In this document: piece by piece, positions 12,951-26,100 of the stretch | Numbering within the stretch: position 1 is the stretch's first letter | Layout of the letters: every line of letters starts with the position of its first letter | Source: Pseudoscleropodium purum | Lineage: Eukaryota > Streptophyta > Bryopsida > Hypnales > Brachytheciaceae | Assembly (NCBI GenBank): GCA_963969395.1 | Contig: OZ017796.1 | Coordinates: 15,254,501-15,318,500, forward strand | Direction: 5' to 3' | Length of the DNA stretch: 64,000 bases | Notes under the pieces: generated by a model | Told to the model about the DNA's origin: nothing | The model's database searches: none | What the model saw: only the letters and a program-made list of their open reading frames with translations | Program-made: the position numbers and the translations under genes

Positions 12951-13311
12951 CGTCGCGCCTGGCTCCAACAGAACAGTGGCGAAATCAAATAATTTGAACG
13001 ACGAGCGGGCAAGTGACGGAATAAAAACCTTGTACAATAACTCCCGAGGACCCTGCAAAACCTGTGCAAAGATCGCCGCCGCCTGGCAAAAAGAAGAAAC
13101 AGACGGAGAAGAAAAAGAAGAGAAAGAAGGAGAAGAAGCCAAAGGATGTGCACAGGAAGAATGTCGGAGAAGCAAGGAAGGAAATCGAGCAACGGTGGTA
13201 ATCACAGACAAACAGACAGACAAACCGCGCGCAAAGGGACGCAGGAGTCGTCGTTGAGGAGGGCTTCTCCGTTGCTTCCACTTCAAATTGTTTTTCCCTT
13301 GGGAAAACCAA
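12951..13311 (-). promoter_or_regulatory. 5' leader/promoter side of NRP with GA/CT-rich tract
   Basis: Directly upstream of the NRP start. It holds a long purine-rich tract on the plus strand (about 13090-13145, mostly GAAGAA/GAGAA), which is a CT tract in the gene's own sense. CT tracts are common in plant 5' leaders. Telobox-like AACCCTAAA lies in intron 1 at about 12618. Open frames in both directions here follow from the low-complexity tract. Confidence 0.5.
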
Positions 13312-16300
13312 AATTTTAAAATTTTATATTATTTTTAAAAATCAGTCTAACAGTTTTGGATGAGGAACGGTCCACAAATGTTTTTATTCAATAGTAATAA
13401 TAGGTTCTGAGGTAGATGTACTTTATTCCTTCCATCGTCGAATATAGTCCAAATGATATCTTTGCACTTCAATTCAACCTTAAAATTTTAGGATTAGACA
13501 AGATCTCTTATCATTCCTAAAATAAGTAGAAAATGGTAAGAGATCATTTATGCTCTTAAATTCTAATTTTGAAATGAAAGACAATGAATTCATTTGAACA
13601 AGATTGGATACATTGACAAAATGAAGTGCATCTCTTTTTTCAAAGTGATTATGCTTGAATTTGGTGTAAATAGTGGATTTAGGGACCTAAATCCAATTTG
13701 TTGATGTACAATCATTTCTAATGACAAGCCCTGTTAATACTATTTAATTGGAAATGTATTTTTTTTAGTTCTTGAATGAAAATAAAAAATTATGTTTTAT
13801 AAGTTCTTTATCATAATAACTTCAGTAAATTTGAAATATATATTTTTATTATTACATGTAAATTTCTTTAGGTATTATAGATTATTTCAATGATAGAAAG
13901 ATGTTTTGATAGTTTTTATAATAAGCTAATAGCTTTTTAGATAAATTTTAATTTTTAAGTTGACTATAGACTTTGAGGGATTAAATTTTTGTAAATTAGG
14001 ATATTTGGTATTAGCTTAGGAATTTAGGTCTTTATTTAGACTTCTAATGATTTCAATGAAATGAATGGAGATGGTTTCTAATAATTTATCTTCTTAAGTG
14101 CCATTTTCTAATTAGAGTGCACTTGTCGATGATCAATGTTCAAAAATCACTACGATCACTTGTTAAGAATTTTCATTATCAATACTCAATTGTATTAGTA
14201 GTGACCATAAATTGGTAGCTTACAATTAAAATCTAGTTATCATAATTTTTTTAAATGAAGAAAGGTGAAGGAATTAAAAAAATCATGTTTCTTTCTTTTT
14301 GATAATAAAAGAAGAGAGTAGCATGTTTTACATTGAAATATGGCAATATATAAACTTCCAATCTTGTTGCGTCGTCTGTTAACAATGACCAAGGCAGCCT
14401 TCATTGATAAAGTTCTACAAGTGTGTGCACCACATAGGCACCTAACTATAGACTTTGGAATGTCTGTTACCTTAGTCTCTAACTTTGAACTAACTTTTGT
14501 CTTAGGCTTCAACTTTGGAGTTTCTATTATTTTACTTATTGACTTTGAGTTTTTTTTAATTGTATTTGCCAACTTTGATTCTTTTATCTTCAATTGCTTT
14601 TTGTCTTGTGTCTTTGGTTGCTTTTTGTCTTGATGTACAATCAATTCTCCTATAATATCATTCCCCACCTTTGATTTTTCTTTTATGAAAAGTTAAAAAT
14701 ATATATTTGGTGTACATCAATGAATTGTAGGAAATTGCATATCATAAGATATTATCTATCTATAAATAATAAATTTAAAAAATATTGTAACAATAACAAG
14801 TCAGTTGGATGTTTTTTGAAAAATTTAACAATGCCACTAAATATAATTGGAAGAGAAAAAATCAAATGAACCAAAGAGAACAATTAGACAATTATTTTGG
14901 AACTATTCATTTGATAGTGAAGAAGTATTTGTATTGAAAACTTTGGATATGTACATACCCATTCCTTTTAAAATTACCATAAATTATAGATTGTAAATCA
15001 TTATGTAATTATGAAATTAAAATTTTTAGATAAAAAATAGAGAAATGAAAAAACAAAATGAACTTAATAAAAGCCTACCATGATATTTATTGTCATTGGT
15101 TAAGATCCTGTATACATACTTTTATTGTTAGTAGAGCTACTTCTACAAAGTTTTTCAATAAAGCGAGGTTTGGAATTGCTACGCTTTTGAACATTATTAT
15201 ATGTTTGAATTTCTAATGTTGCAACTTTAGAAGCAACTAACACGACAAATTTAGTAAATTTAGCAATTTTTAAGTCTTCAGGATTTGTATTTAATACATC
15301 CTTACACTTGAATATATTTAATTTCCAAAATGATCAATAATGCTAACATGTAAGGATGGAAATGCCTATGAGCTTTAAGCATATATAAAAATGGATGCTC
15401 TATAACCATTGAAGGTGTTTATAGTATAAGCACCTATAATATAGGTATTATAACATAGGTACATTATAGTCATAATTTTTTTTTAATAATATGTGCACTT
15501 ATAATATAGGTGTATGGACTCCTATGATCATGTACTTATGATCAGAGGTTGACATAATAGTAATCATGCTTCAAAGACTAACAAGTCTTTCTTAGATAGA
15601 TAGTTGTACTCATTTTGCGGTGTGACTACCAAATTTATGAGATATATGTATAGTAAAACAAACAACAAAATATGGTTGGAAAAATAATATAAGGATTTCA
15701 TATTGTATTAGAAATTTTATATAAATTAAAAACTTTGTGCTTAAAATTATTAAAAAAATAGTAATTCAATTGTGTCTTCAAAGATGAAGTATAGTAAAGT
15801 GCAAATGTAACCATCATTCACCAAATCTTTGATACTAGGCATGTAAGACATGCATGAATGTTAAAACTATGATTTGTTTGATGTACACATTTAAATCATT
15901 CAAAATATTGATTTGTTTAATTAATCAATTAGATTTCTAATGTATAGAATGTAATTAGATAGAATGAAATGTCACAATAAATTAAGAATGAACATTATGT
16001 AATACAAAGAATGTATCTAAATTCATTTCATTACTAAAACTCACAAATTTTCCTAACGTACCTACATCAATAGCATTTGCGTCTAACTTTGCTTTACAAT
16101 TGCCCATTGAATTTGTTCATAAATTTTGTCCATTCTTCAATTGAGATTTGTTATTTGACATTGCATTGTAGTTGAAAATTCATCTCTATGATAGATTGTT
16201 TTAAGTTACTTGATTTGATAGTTTAAATATTGCAATATGATGCAAATTTGATACAAATTCTACTCATAGTTGTACATTCTTCTTATCACCATTATAATAA

Positions 16301-18126
16301 AATGCTATACTATCAAGTGTTCATGTTGTAATGACTAACACACTACTAACAAATTAACACTTATTTTGAAGAATTGCTAATGAAATTTTTAGAATATATT
16401 TTATTACTTTTTTTTTGTAACAATCTTAATGGTAGGATTTCTATCTCTACTCTTATTTGCACCAAATCTTTTTTATTCTTATTTAGAGATATTTCAATAA
16501 GTGCATATAAAATTCACTAGTCTAGACTCATTGTAATCTTATGGATTAATGAATCTAATAGATGCCATGATTAACCAAAATCCATATTATTATATATTGA
16601 TTTTAAATCAATTTTTTTTGCAAAGACATCATTCATTATGTTGTTTATATTACATGTCAAATTCCAACTCACTACCACAAGGTTGCATGTGATTTATGCC
16701 TTGAAGTATGTAGATTTTTGTTGTCACTTTTTGAGAGTCCATAGGGGCCTTTTTTTTTATTATCGCTCATGACTTTTTCCTTTATGTCTTTCCTTTCAAG
16801 TTTCATAATTTTGAAGTCACCCTCTTATTTTGATTTTCCTACCTTTTCATATGTCCTTTCATCCATAATGTATTAGGACTAGCCATTTCAACTTTGTTGT
16901 CTTTGCATAAGATGACTTAGTTTTCATTTCTCAAAGGTGTTTTATAAATGCTTTTTCAGCACCAAAATTTATTTAAGAGCATTTGAAATTTAACATGTTC
17001 AAAATAAAAAATCTTTAATTAATCATGAAAAAACTCATGTACAAAAATTAAACAAAGCCATGAATTATCCAATGAGAACAAGCCATTGATACAATGGATA
17101 AATATGTGCATAGTATTCACTTATGTCTATGTCTCACTTATGTCTATTCACTAGTGAACTTAATCCTCAAAGATAACTTACAAAGTCAAAGTAGGTATGA
17201 GAACAAAGTGGATATGAGAAGTTGCAAGAGATGAAAGTAAAATTAAGTTGGACTTGAAAATGATTCATAGTACCCATTATCATAGAAGTGGGCATTTAAG
17301 ACATGATCAATATAGTGCTTAGCCCTAGAAAGATGTTATGGATGTTTTGTGCCATGGATAACTTCTAAGAGAGCTAAAGGATGGAAAAAATTACTCATCC
17401 AATTATTATATTTTGGGAGAGTTGCTTGAATACATCGTATTCGGTGCTAAAGATTGGGGCATTATCGACTATTTAACATAAGAATTTATTTAATCTATCG
17501 ACTACCCTAGTAGTGTACAATATTTTGACCAATTTTTTCTTTTTATTCTTCATGTGAATTTTAGCCTTGAAAACAATTTGTCTATTTCAAATTCAAGCCC
17601 AATCAACTATTGAAACAAATTTCATTCAAGTTTAATTTCTACTACAATTGGAAAATTTGGAAACTTCATAAACTTCAATGTGGAAATTGCAATTTGAATT
17701 TTGAGGTTATAATCATGGTCTATTTATTTTCTAATTTTACAACATTAAGATAACATTGATCTTCACCATGATAATCACACTATAATATACACCTACATAT
17801 ATGCTGAAATTTTTAGATTTTGCAAGTATTGCAAAAATTCACTGAAATTTTTTAATTTTCACAAAGACATTTGAAAGTTATATGCATTGTAGAAGACATG
17901 TGATTTCATCACTCAAAAATAAAGAAAAATTCATCCATAAACAGATGCAATATGACAGCATTTACAGTCAAACAAAGTGAAGGATTGAGAAGTTTGAATA
18001 AGTGCTAATAAATCTTTTCACATAAGGTAGGTACACCCAAATGTGCCACTAACCTTAAACCACTATCTATATTATGTGTACATCTCCAAAGTTAGTTTAG
18101 TATCCATGTGGAAGAAACGCTTTTAG
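13312..18126. other. AT-rich gene-free stretch
   Basis: A+T-rich with frequent stops. The longest frame (14240-14668, minus) is Lys-rich, has no ATG at its start and no splice context, so I do not call it a gene. No recognised repeat ends. Confidence 0.5.
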
Positions 18127-18691
18127 AACCAAACTTTGTTTCTTAATAACTTTTGCATATAGTATCAAAATGCCATGTTCTTTGATGTGTTGAAACCTCC
18201 TTTCATGTGCCAACAAGAACATATGAAAATTTGGCTTTTAAGGGGCACTTTACACATGGGCCGACCAAGTCGAGAGGCCGTGGGAGTTCATGGCCAAATT
18301 TTGGGTGAGAGTCCAAAGAAATGGGCAATAAATGAGCAATTTGACAGACTCTCAACTAAAGTTTGGGTCGCTACAAAGTGGCGACCCAAACTTCGGTCGA
18401 GAGTCCATCATGAGTCCGTTGCCACGTAGGAGCTTGGGCTTCCATGTAGGCACTTTGGAGGGTGACGGACTTTGGATTGTGCCCCCTTGTGTAAAGGGTC
18501 AAGAGGCCAAAGTCGGGGATTTTTGAAATTTGATTGGTGGAGGCCAACGAACTCTCAACCTTGGGCCCATGTGTGAAGCGGCCCTAAAACCAAACTTTGT
18601 TTCTTAATAACTTTGGCATGTAGTATCCAAATGCCACGTTCTTTGGTGTGTTGAAACCTCCTTGCACGTGCCAACAAGAACATATGAAAAT
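18127..18691. repeat. 104-bp direct repeat flanking a MITE
   Basis: 18127-18230 and 18588-18691 are direct repeats (AACCAAACTTTGTTTCTTAA to CATATGAAAAT), about nine-tenths identical. The MITE 18242-18584 lies between them. GCTTTTA precedes the left copy and also follows it, so before insertion these were probably adjacent tandem units. Confidence 0.85.
18242..18584. mobile_element. Tourist-like (PIF/Harbinger) MITE with TAA target duplication
   Basis: 343 bp bounded by TAA on both sides (18239-18241 and 18585-18587). The 21-bp terminal inverted repeats match at 18 of 21 positions and share ACACATGGGCC. A 3-bp TWA duplication and GGGGC/GGGCC starts are standard for Tourist/PIF-Harbinger elements. 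The centre (about 18352-18404) is itself an inverted repeat around TACAAAGTG, with arms containing AGTTTGGGTCGC. No coding capacity. Confidence 0.85.
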
Positions 18692-19567
18692 CTGTCTAGT
18701 CTAAGAATAGAAAATAGGCTCCATAACAAAAAGTGGCGGTTTGGGGAGTACCTCCCTTATATAATTTGAATACAATAGCTCTGCAATTTCTATCCATTAT
18801 CATATACTGGTTGATGTTTCAAAAATATTGGTTGAGATTTCAAAATCTTAAATGCATTTGTTAGCTCTCCTCTAGGGAATGGAAGCTGCAAAGAGAACCT
18901 AGATTGCAAATCTGTATGGTAATGGGTAGTTCTACCTTATCTTACGTCACAAGATGAAAACATTCAGGTTTTCTCTGTCCAAATCAGGATGATGTTAATT
19001 ATGTGAAAAGAATGAGCTCATTAATATTGCTGTTAGTAGTACCTGAATGCAACTAAAAAATCATCAGAAAGGAGCAGAAATACAAACAGTGAGTCCCTGA
19101 CTGAGGTCGAGAAACAGTGACTCGGAAAGACAGCAAGATGCGCCGCGCTCTTGCTAAGAATAGAAACCCTTCTCAAAATTCATCTAAAGGTATATCCACA
19201 TCCGGGCTTAGCCAGCCTTCCTTGCAACGGTGTAACACTACTTTTCTTTCACATGTTCAGACCATCGTTCGTTTGTATCCACCGAACCTGGCTACGTGGC
19301 TACAGAGCTGACAAAGTTTACAAGCGCTGTTGACAGGAGGGAACTTCCAAAATATTCCTTGCTGTCTGACATTGCACGTTGTTGTTAAAAAAATTAATAT
19401 CTTCCAATTCTGTTGATTTCTGTGCACTAATAACACTTTCTCTTTATGCAAGGGAACATGAGCAATTATATAACACTCTCACATAAAAAAGTTTGAACTA
19501 CCTCTGTGGCTTCAGAAGCTATTCGTCGTCTGTCTCTTAAATGGAGTAGATAATCTGACTTGTTATG

Positions 19568-19885
19568 TATATATGGGGTGGTAGGAAGGGTGAAGAAACA
19601 ATGTGGGATATGTGAACTTAAATTGTAGGAGATTAACCACTCATAGTTAAGTTAAAAGCAAGAATTGAGTTTGGAGTAGAATTTCAAACTTCATTTAGGC
19701 ATAATAAAATGATTTTTATCAAAAAAATTTGAATTGAAAATAGTTGTTAAATCAAGTTAAAATTCATCTCCAAAAATTTGTTTTATATCTCAAGTCTTCA
19801 AACAAATGTTATAAACAAATTTCAAAGAAGTGTTGGAAGGGATATTTTCTTTGACATTTTCAAACACTCTCTCCAACTTTTGTTT
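19568..19885 (+). mobile_element. Half copy of foldback family I
   Basis: Collinear with the left half of the element at 37250-37862. Shared blocks include GTGGGATATGT, ACTTCATTTA, CATCTCCAAAAAT and GGAAGGGATATTTTCTTTGA. The second arm is missing or unrecognisable. Confidence 0.65.
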
Positions 19886-20164
19886 CTGAACGATGGATAA
19901 TTTCAAAGTGTCTAACTAACTGAAGCTCGTTCATCGAACCTCACAACTTATGCATTGCAACGGTACTGCAAGAAACACATGCAATGAAATATTAGCCAGA
20001 CTCATGAGTGACAGAGGCATGAATTTTTATAACGCTACGTTTGAAGACTTCAGAAAACAGCATCACATACTGCAGTATTTGAGGATCTGAGAATACATGG
20101 TGGAAATCGAAATATTGGTAACAGAAACCGGAAACAAATGAGAATTTGTGTTCATAATAATAGC

Positions 20165-22116
20165 TCACAGGCGTAACTCTAAACCAGTTGTTCTGGGTAA
20201 ATTGTTGACATGATAAAATCTGATGAGCGAAGGAAATGGAGGGCGTAGCCTGCCATTCACTTGTGGCGCAACATCCCAAACCGAATCCAGATTTGAGTCT
20301 GAGAGCTGCTGCAATATTTCTGTGAAAGCACCAGGCCAGTATGGACTGGAAAGACGTCAAGCATTGGAGGATGCAAACCTCTAACCAAGTCCAGGGTGCC
20401 AGATGAAACACCGAGACTTGCGGAAACTTTGAACTATTCCAAAATTGCCATTAAATTGTCAACCAACAACAGCACAAAGCCAGGCATCACCTTGTAGCAT
20501 ATTTGCTTCGAGCTCAGAGCATGCAAGGAAGTCCTCTATAAACTGAGAAGCTCCCAAAATCTACATCCCACAATAAGCAAGCGTTCTGTCACTGGATTCA
20601 CGTGAATAATTCTAAACAGAAACACTGATAGAGAATCCACCCTCTCGAGATGTTCTCGAAATAAATAAAAGTGTTGGGTTGGCAAGTATATTCTTAAATA
20701 TTCTCTTGAATGCCTTAAAACTGGCGAGTTTGCCATGGTTACATGTCTAAAATTTTTACTGAAGTACATCATACTAAAGAAACACGTATTCCGTGGCAAA
20801 CCTTAGTCACTTGGCTCCGCAAAATCAGTTTACACAGAATTCGACGTGGTGTACATTACATCGACTCACCTTCAAATTGGATTCAATGAGAAAACTACCG
20901 AAATCTTCGGGAGAAACGATTATAGATAAAAAACAATATATCTCAATAGATAACCACCTGCAAATTCGGACACGAAATGACGAAGCCAGCGCCCCAAACT
21001 TGTCTGGGGTAAGCCAGGAGCAGCTTCCTACTGTACGTTGTTATTGTAAGCCACGGACATTAGATAAGGGCCATGTGCATGCAGATGCAACTGGGACACT
21101 TTGGCCAACTCCTGCCAGCGGTCTTCACAACAGAAGCTGCCGGTATAGTTGCCTTCTACTTCAAACAGATGCTGCGGCCCCTGCGTGAAATCCAAGGAAA
21201 GTTCAAACAGATACGAATCTCAACAGCCAGACAGAAATACAACGCTTGGTTGTAATACCCAAGCTTAAATCTAATTGAAACTGTGATTCTTTTTTCATTT
21301 CTTTTTAGCAAGTATCAATAGCACAAGATTGAAATGGTGAAAATGCACAGGTCAAGACAAAGAGCATACTATCACTATAAGAAATTCATGTTTTAGGTGA
21401 TGAGCCCTAATTTTTTTAAACGGATTTTAGGTGATGTCAAATGTAACAAATCCATGTTTTTATGTCAACATTGATGTTATGTTGAACATTTTGTTCACAT
21501 AAAAACATGGGTTTATTGCATTGAACATCACCTAAAATCTATTTAAAAAAATTAGGCTCGTCACCTAAAACACAAGTTTGTGTGGAAAAGACAGAAAGCC
21601 TCAAAATCTTATGGAGAGCAACTCGGAATGAAGAAAAATCCTTAAAATTCATGGAGTATCAACGCCATGCAAATGGTGTCAAGGCAACTGGAGAGTCACC
21701 CAGAATACCCTGTGCCATTGGAAATCAGCAACCGCCATTTCCAAGTAGACTGCGAATTCTGAGCTCCTGCATCCCGATCCCCTACAGATAGTGAAGTTGC
21801 AAGAACATGGCGCCAGGCATGGTCGCTGCTTTTGAAACTGCAATTCAAGCACGCTGGAATCTGAGCAAAGCACAATGGATACAAAATCGTTCGGTACAGG
21901 TGTCAGCAAGAAGCGAAGATCTTCACAAATCGTTGCAGTTGGAAATGTTTCGCCAGATCAATCTCTGGCAAAGCCGCTCATAAGAAGCTATTGAAAGAAT
22001 TGGTCGACGCAGCTACGCACCTGAAGGAGATGTGCGTGTGGAGTATTTGAGACAATCGCCCCAATTATCCTGTCGGAGACGCTACTTTGCGTTGCCAGTG
22101 TCACCATGGTCACCAT
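20165..22116 (-). CDS. Split gene with F-box-like N-terminus (partial model)
   Basis: I identify several exons but cannot join them all. Exon 1, 22021-22116, starts MVTMVTLATQSS and ends at a strong CAG|GTGCGT donor. Exon 2, about 21709-21860, follows in phase. Together they read like an F-box: hydrophobic DRIIGAIVSNTP, then HAWRHVLATSL with the expected Trp. A further exon at 21037-21180 has good acceptor and donor and no stop (HLFEVEGNY, CCEDRWQELAKVSQL). A candidate last exon, 20165-20345, ends in TGA (FPSLIRFYHVNNLPRTTG). The linking exons between 20345 and 21037 and between 21180 and 21709 are unresolved, partly because a foldback element (21384-21578) interrupts the intron. A telobox lies just upstream of exon 1 (about 22148-22158). 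F-box identity is an inference from a short stretch; it could be another protein, or a decaying gene. Confidence 0.4.
21384..21578. mobile_element. Foldback MITE, family C, about 195 bp
   Basis: An almost complete palindrome. The left arm (to about 21475) and right arm (from about 21482) share TTTTAGGTGA, CCTAATTTTTTTAAA, ATTTTAGGTGATGT and CATGTTTTTATGT. It lies inside a presumed intron of the split gene above. No ORF. Confidence 0.85.
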
Positions 22117-23171
22117 CGCCAAGGACCTATATTAATGCAGTGATTCGAAACCCTAAACCTCAACTGCCAATTTGAACCCTTGCATATCGTACATATGTAT
22201 GAAAGTATCATCTCTGGTTATTATGAATGATGAAACCCTAATTTTGGTTGTGCTCCGATTGCCGACGATGATTTTATGATTGCAATTCCGTGATCAGGCG
22301 ATGAATAAGATCAGAACAGGTACCAGAGTAAGGTGAGGAATTTGAGGGACAGCGAATATGCTGTGCCCAAGTGATCACAAAACAGCAAACTCAACAGCAG
22401 GAATAACAAGATTTGACAACTGACAAAACCATTGAACTTGGTCACGGTTTACGATTTCAGTAGGGCGAATTTGAGCCTTAAACTCGCCACGAGTTTAAAG
22501 ATGGGAAGAGTACAAAACACTCCACTCTGAATCTGAATTTTGCTCCATATAATAAGTCAAACTCTGAAAACTAAAAACCTGAAGTACTGAAACAGGGCAT
22601 CACTTCAGTCCCTGCCTGTTCAATAAACATAGAGCAACAGTTCCTGAGCCTTTGGCTTCTGTGCTAGAAGAGCTCAAACTATTTTGGAAGTATCGCCAAT
22701 CTCTGAAATTGCACCCATCTGTAATAGAAACAATAAAATGATCTAGCACGTCTCGGAGAATTCACCTTCATCACAACAAATTAAAAGCATGAATGTTCAC
22801 AAGTAACCCCTCTTGTGAATTACAAAATCCCCATTGAATAAGGGTACAAGTAGCTGCATCAGGCTCGTATCGCATACACGTAACGTCATGAACCTCCAGG
22901 CGAACTCCCTTCTGATCAAGATTTGCGTATCCCATTGCCGCGGAAAAGCACACAACTATCAGCAGAAACTAAAGGACATGAGCTGAGAAGGGTTATTACA
23001 CGAGAACAAAAGCTGGAGATGGAAATGCACCAATGTGCAAACCTCTTCCTCCAGCGAATGCCGCTTAGTCGGAGAATGAGTTACGTTAGACTATTGCAGA
23101 CGACGTGAGTACATTATCTTGAACCCGAGAGCCTATGCTAGCAAATGTGAGGTGAAACCACAATCTCCAGT

Positions 23172-26100
23172 CTAAAAGTGGCGTAGGCATTTGTCGATGT
23201 GATCGTTGATTCTGTCATTCGACATGTCTGCTTCGAGCTCCTGGCTGCATACTGGGCAATAGATGGGAGCAACTGCAGCACAAAGCCAGCGCACGAGTGA
23301 CCAAAAATGGTAGAAGGGATGCGCAAACAGACAGCAAACGCAGTGCTCGGTCATATAAAAGAGGAAGTAGAGTTATCCTTGAATTCAAGACTATTTCAGA
23401 TTCGTCAGTGAACACAAAAAAAAGGCTTGCCAGCATATATTCACTGCATTGTTCATTAGATTTACGTGTACGTCTTCACTGAAACAAGATCAGCCCCTCT
23501 CCCCCCACTTCAATGAATTTAAGGATCACTCTACTAAACGAAAAGAGACTGAGGATACCTGCAGGCCGTAAATCTCCACCTAGCTGCCCCTCATGACTGT
23601 CAACATCACTGGACTCCCCATCCCGCCTTGTAGTTGGGCCTCGAACCTCTTCACCACTATCTTCTCCGGCCATAGCTTTGCCTTGGTTCCGGCCTCGGCG
23701 TCTATAAGTTTTCACTCGCTCCTCGTCTAACCCAGCGCTGGCTTGAAACGGAGCATTGCTTTCCACAGTTCCCCCGTCTGTGTCATCGTACTCCACAAGC
23801 CTCAGGTGCTCAGCCAAGACAGGATGACGTCCAGCAACTCCAAACCTTCCTCCAACATCCACACTGCTAATCTCAGCACCACTGATAGTGGCACCGCCTG
23901 CATCTCCATAAGACCGAGTCGGACCTTCAAGTCCGTGGTAACTGTGCTGTTCAGAATGCACACGCCGCTCAATACTCACTCTGTTACTGTCTTCTTCCTC
24001 GTCACTCAACTCAATCACTTTCTGCTTTCCTCTTCTGTGTGCAACTTCATTTGGTTCACCTATGCTTTCACCCTGCTCCTCACAGACTTCAATCCCCAGG
24101 CAAGTTGCAACAACAGGCACTGCAGATCCACTAGACTGGCCCCAATCCTGTTCACTCCTGCAGAAGCCAAACCATATGCCATCGTAAACACGATGCCCTA
24201 GAGTTAGATAGTGAATCGAGTCTCCAAAAATCCTATCTCAAAAATTTAAAAACAATGCGGTACAACAACCAACGCTAACAAGTCTCTTCCAAAGAACAGG
24301 AACGCATCCTTGAGGCATGTTCGAAAGGTCCACGTACGTGCCACATATGTTGAGGGTAGGGTAGCTGCCATGCAACTGATTTGAGCTCTCAGGAACACTG
24401 CCAGGCACCCCAAATCCGACTGAATCACCAACACCAAGCTTTTCAACCGCGGGTTCCACACCATCTGTTCCATCTTGTTGCTCATCGAGATCTACTATCA
24501 CATCATCTCCATGCCTGCCACAGTAGGATGTGCCACTTTCGTGGATACCCTTCTTTTTGTCTCCTCCATGTGCCTTGGGCTTGGTGCAAATATCATTAAG
24601 AGTAGATTGAGAAATAGATTCATGAGATGTTATTGCGGCAATGGAATTCGTTGTCACACCTTCAGCTATTGTATCCAGGACCATACTGTCTTCTTGAGCT
24701 GAAAAAAAGGATGGATCGGTTTGCTGATCCCCTATTATCAGTGCCTGGGTGCTACCGGCCCTAGACTGAATGCCACCAAGCCTGTCTCCCACCGCCAGGT
24801 TGACATTTATCGGAGCAGCCCCACTTGCAATCTCGATATCACTGTCACTCGTACCCTTCCTTCCAGGTGATTTTCTCAGCTTGCTATCGATTCCCGCGGG
24901 TGTGTTGCTGCCTTCCGCTCCCTCTCCACTTACGACGGGCACAGGCCGGTCATCACTGCCAGTTAAAGATCGAAGGTCTCCCGAAACCACCGCCCTCTTG
25001 TCCACGTGTGAGGCACCACTTTCGGTAACTAGAGGTAGATCCAACGTTTGGGACTCATCTTTCACTTCTTCTCTGGCCCCCTCAAGCGCAACTTGGGCTT
25101 CATTGTTTGAAGACATCACATTTTCTGGCGCTTCAATTTCAGTGTTGTCAGCTGCAATAACCACAAGAACAAACTGTGAGCTTCAAGGAAACAATATATA
25201 AATAAATAAATAATGAAAAAGTCACAAAAGAAACTTAGACCGAGAATGCCGTACTTGGATAACAAGTTCGGCTTGAATTAATTTATTTTAAAATGCCTAA
25301 TTATTTTGCTAATTCTGGGATCAGACAGCTCAATTTACAGATTAATGGTTTGCCAAAACTCCAAAGAATACAACAATCCATGGAGTCAAATACGAATATG
25401 TCATTTGACTATCAACCTTCAAGAAAATATATTGATTAGAAGTACTTACCTGAGCCTTGATTGGAAGTACTTAACTAAGCTTTGTTGAAATGAAGGATAA
25501 AAGAGGTTGTTTTCATAATGAAATTCATTGTTTGTCATGAATGCTCAAAGGGTATGAGACAATTTGAAGATGAGAGCTCGACTACCCATTGTCAAAACAT
25601 AAGAGTTGTGTTCAATGTAGAACTTCAAACCTCATTTTTGGATGGTTTTGAACTAAAATGAGAGGATGTTTAAAAATCTCAAAACTCTTGAAATCTCAAA
25701 CAAGATCTCAAGTGGAGATGGCAGTTAACTTGATTTCTCACATTATCATACTTCTAAGTTTTTGAAAGATGTTTTTCTAAATTTTTGGAAAACATTACTC
25801 TACTATATCTATGAGGTCTAAAATTCTACTTTGAACACAATTCCTACCTTTGACTTAACTATAAGTGGTTGAACTCCTCCTAATCCTAATTTACATATTC
25901 CATATACATTGTTTTACCTCCTACCACCCTACTTATAAAAAGATCTTGTCTTCTCATTCCAATACACTCACAATATTAAGTGCCATTTGGAGCTACGTGA
26001 AGTAGTTGCTGAGTATTTTTAATTTAACTCCGTTTTTTTCAAAAAAATGATCTTGTTTGAGATGTTCTTAAAGTGTCGAATTCTATTTTGGACTTTATAA

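Noticed and set aside
12877..13257. Plus-strand frame rich in Glu and Lys
   Set aside because: Antisense of NRP exon 1 and its CT-rich leader; the composition is explained by the GA tract.
12585..13286. Long minus-strand frame across the NRP start
   Set aside because: It contains NRP exon 1 but reads through the GT donor and upstream leader. The spliced ten-exon model gives the conserved 254-aa protein instead.
14240..14668. 142-aa Lys-rich minus-strand frame with CxC and CxxC pairs
   Set aside because: No ATG at its 5' end, no upstream exon signals and low-complexity Lys/Thr repeats in AT-rich DNA. A broken zinc-ribbon gene cannot be excluded but is not supported.
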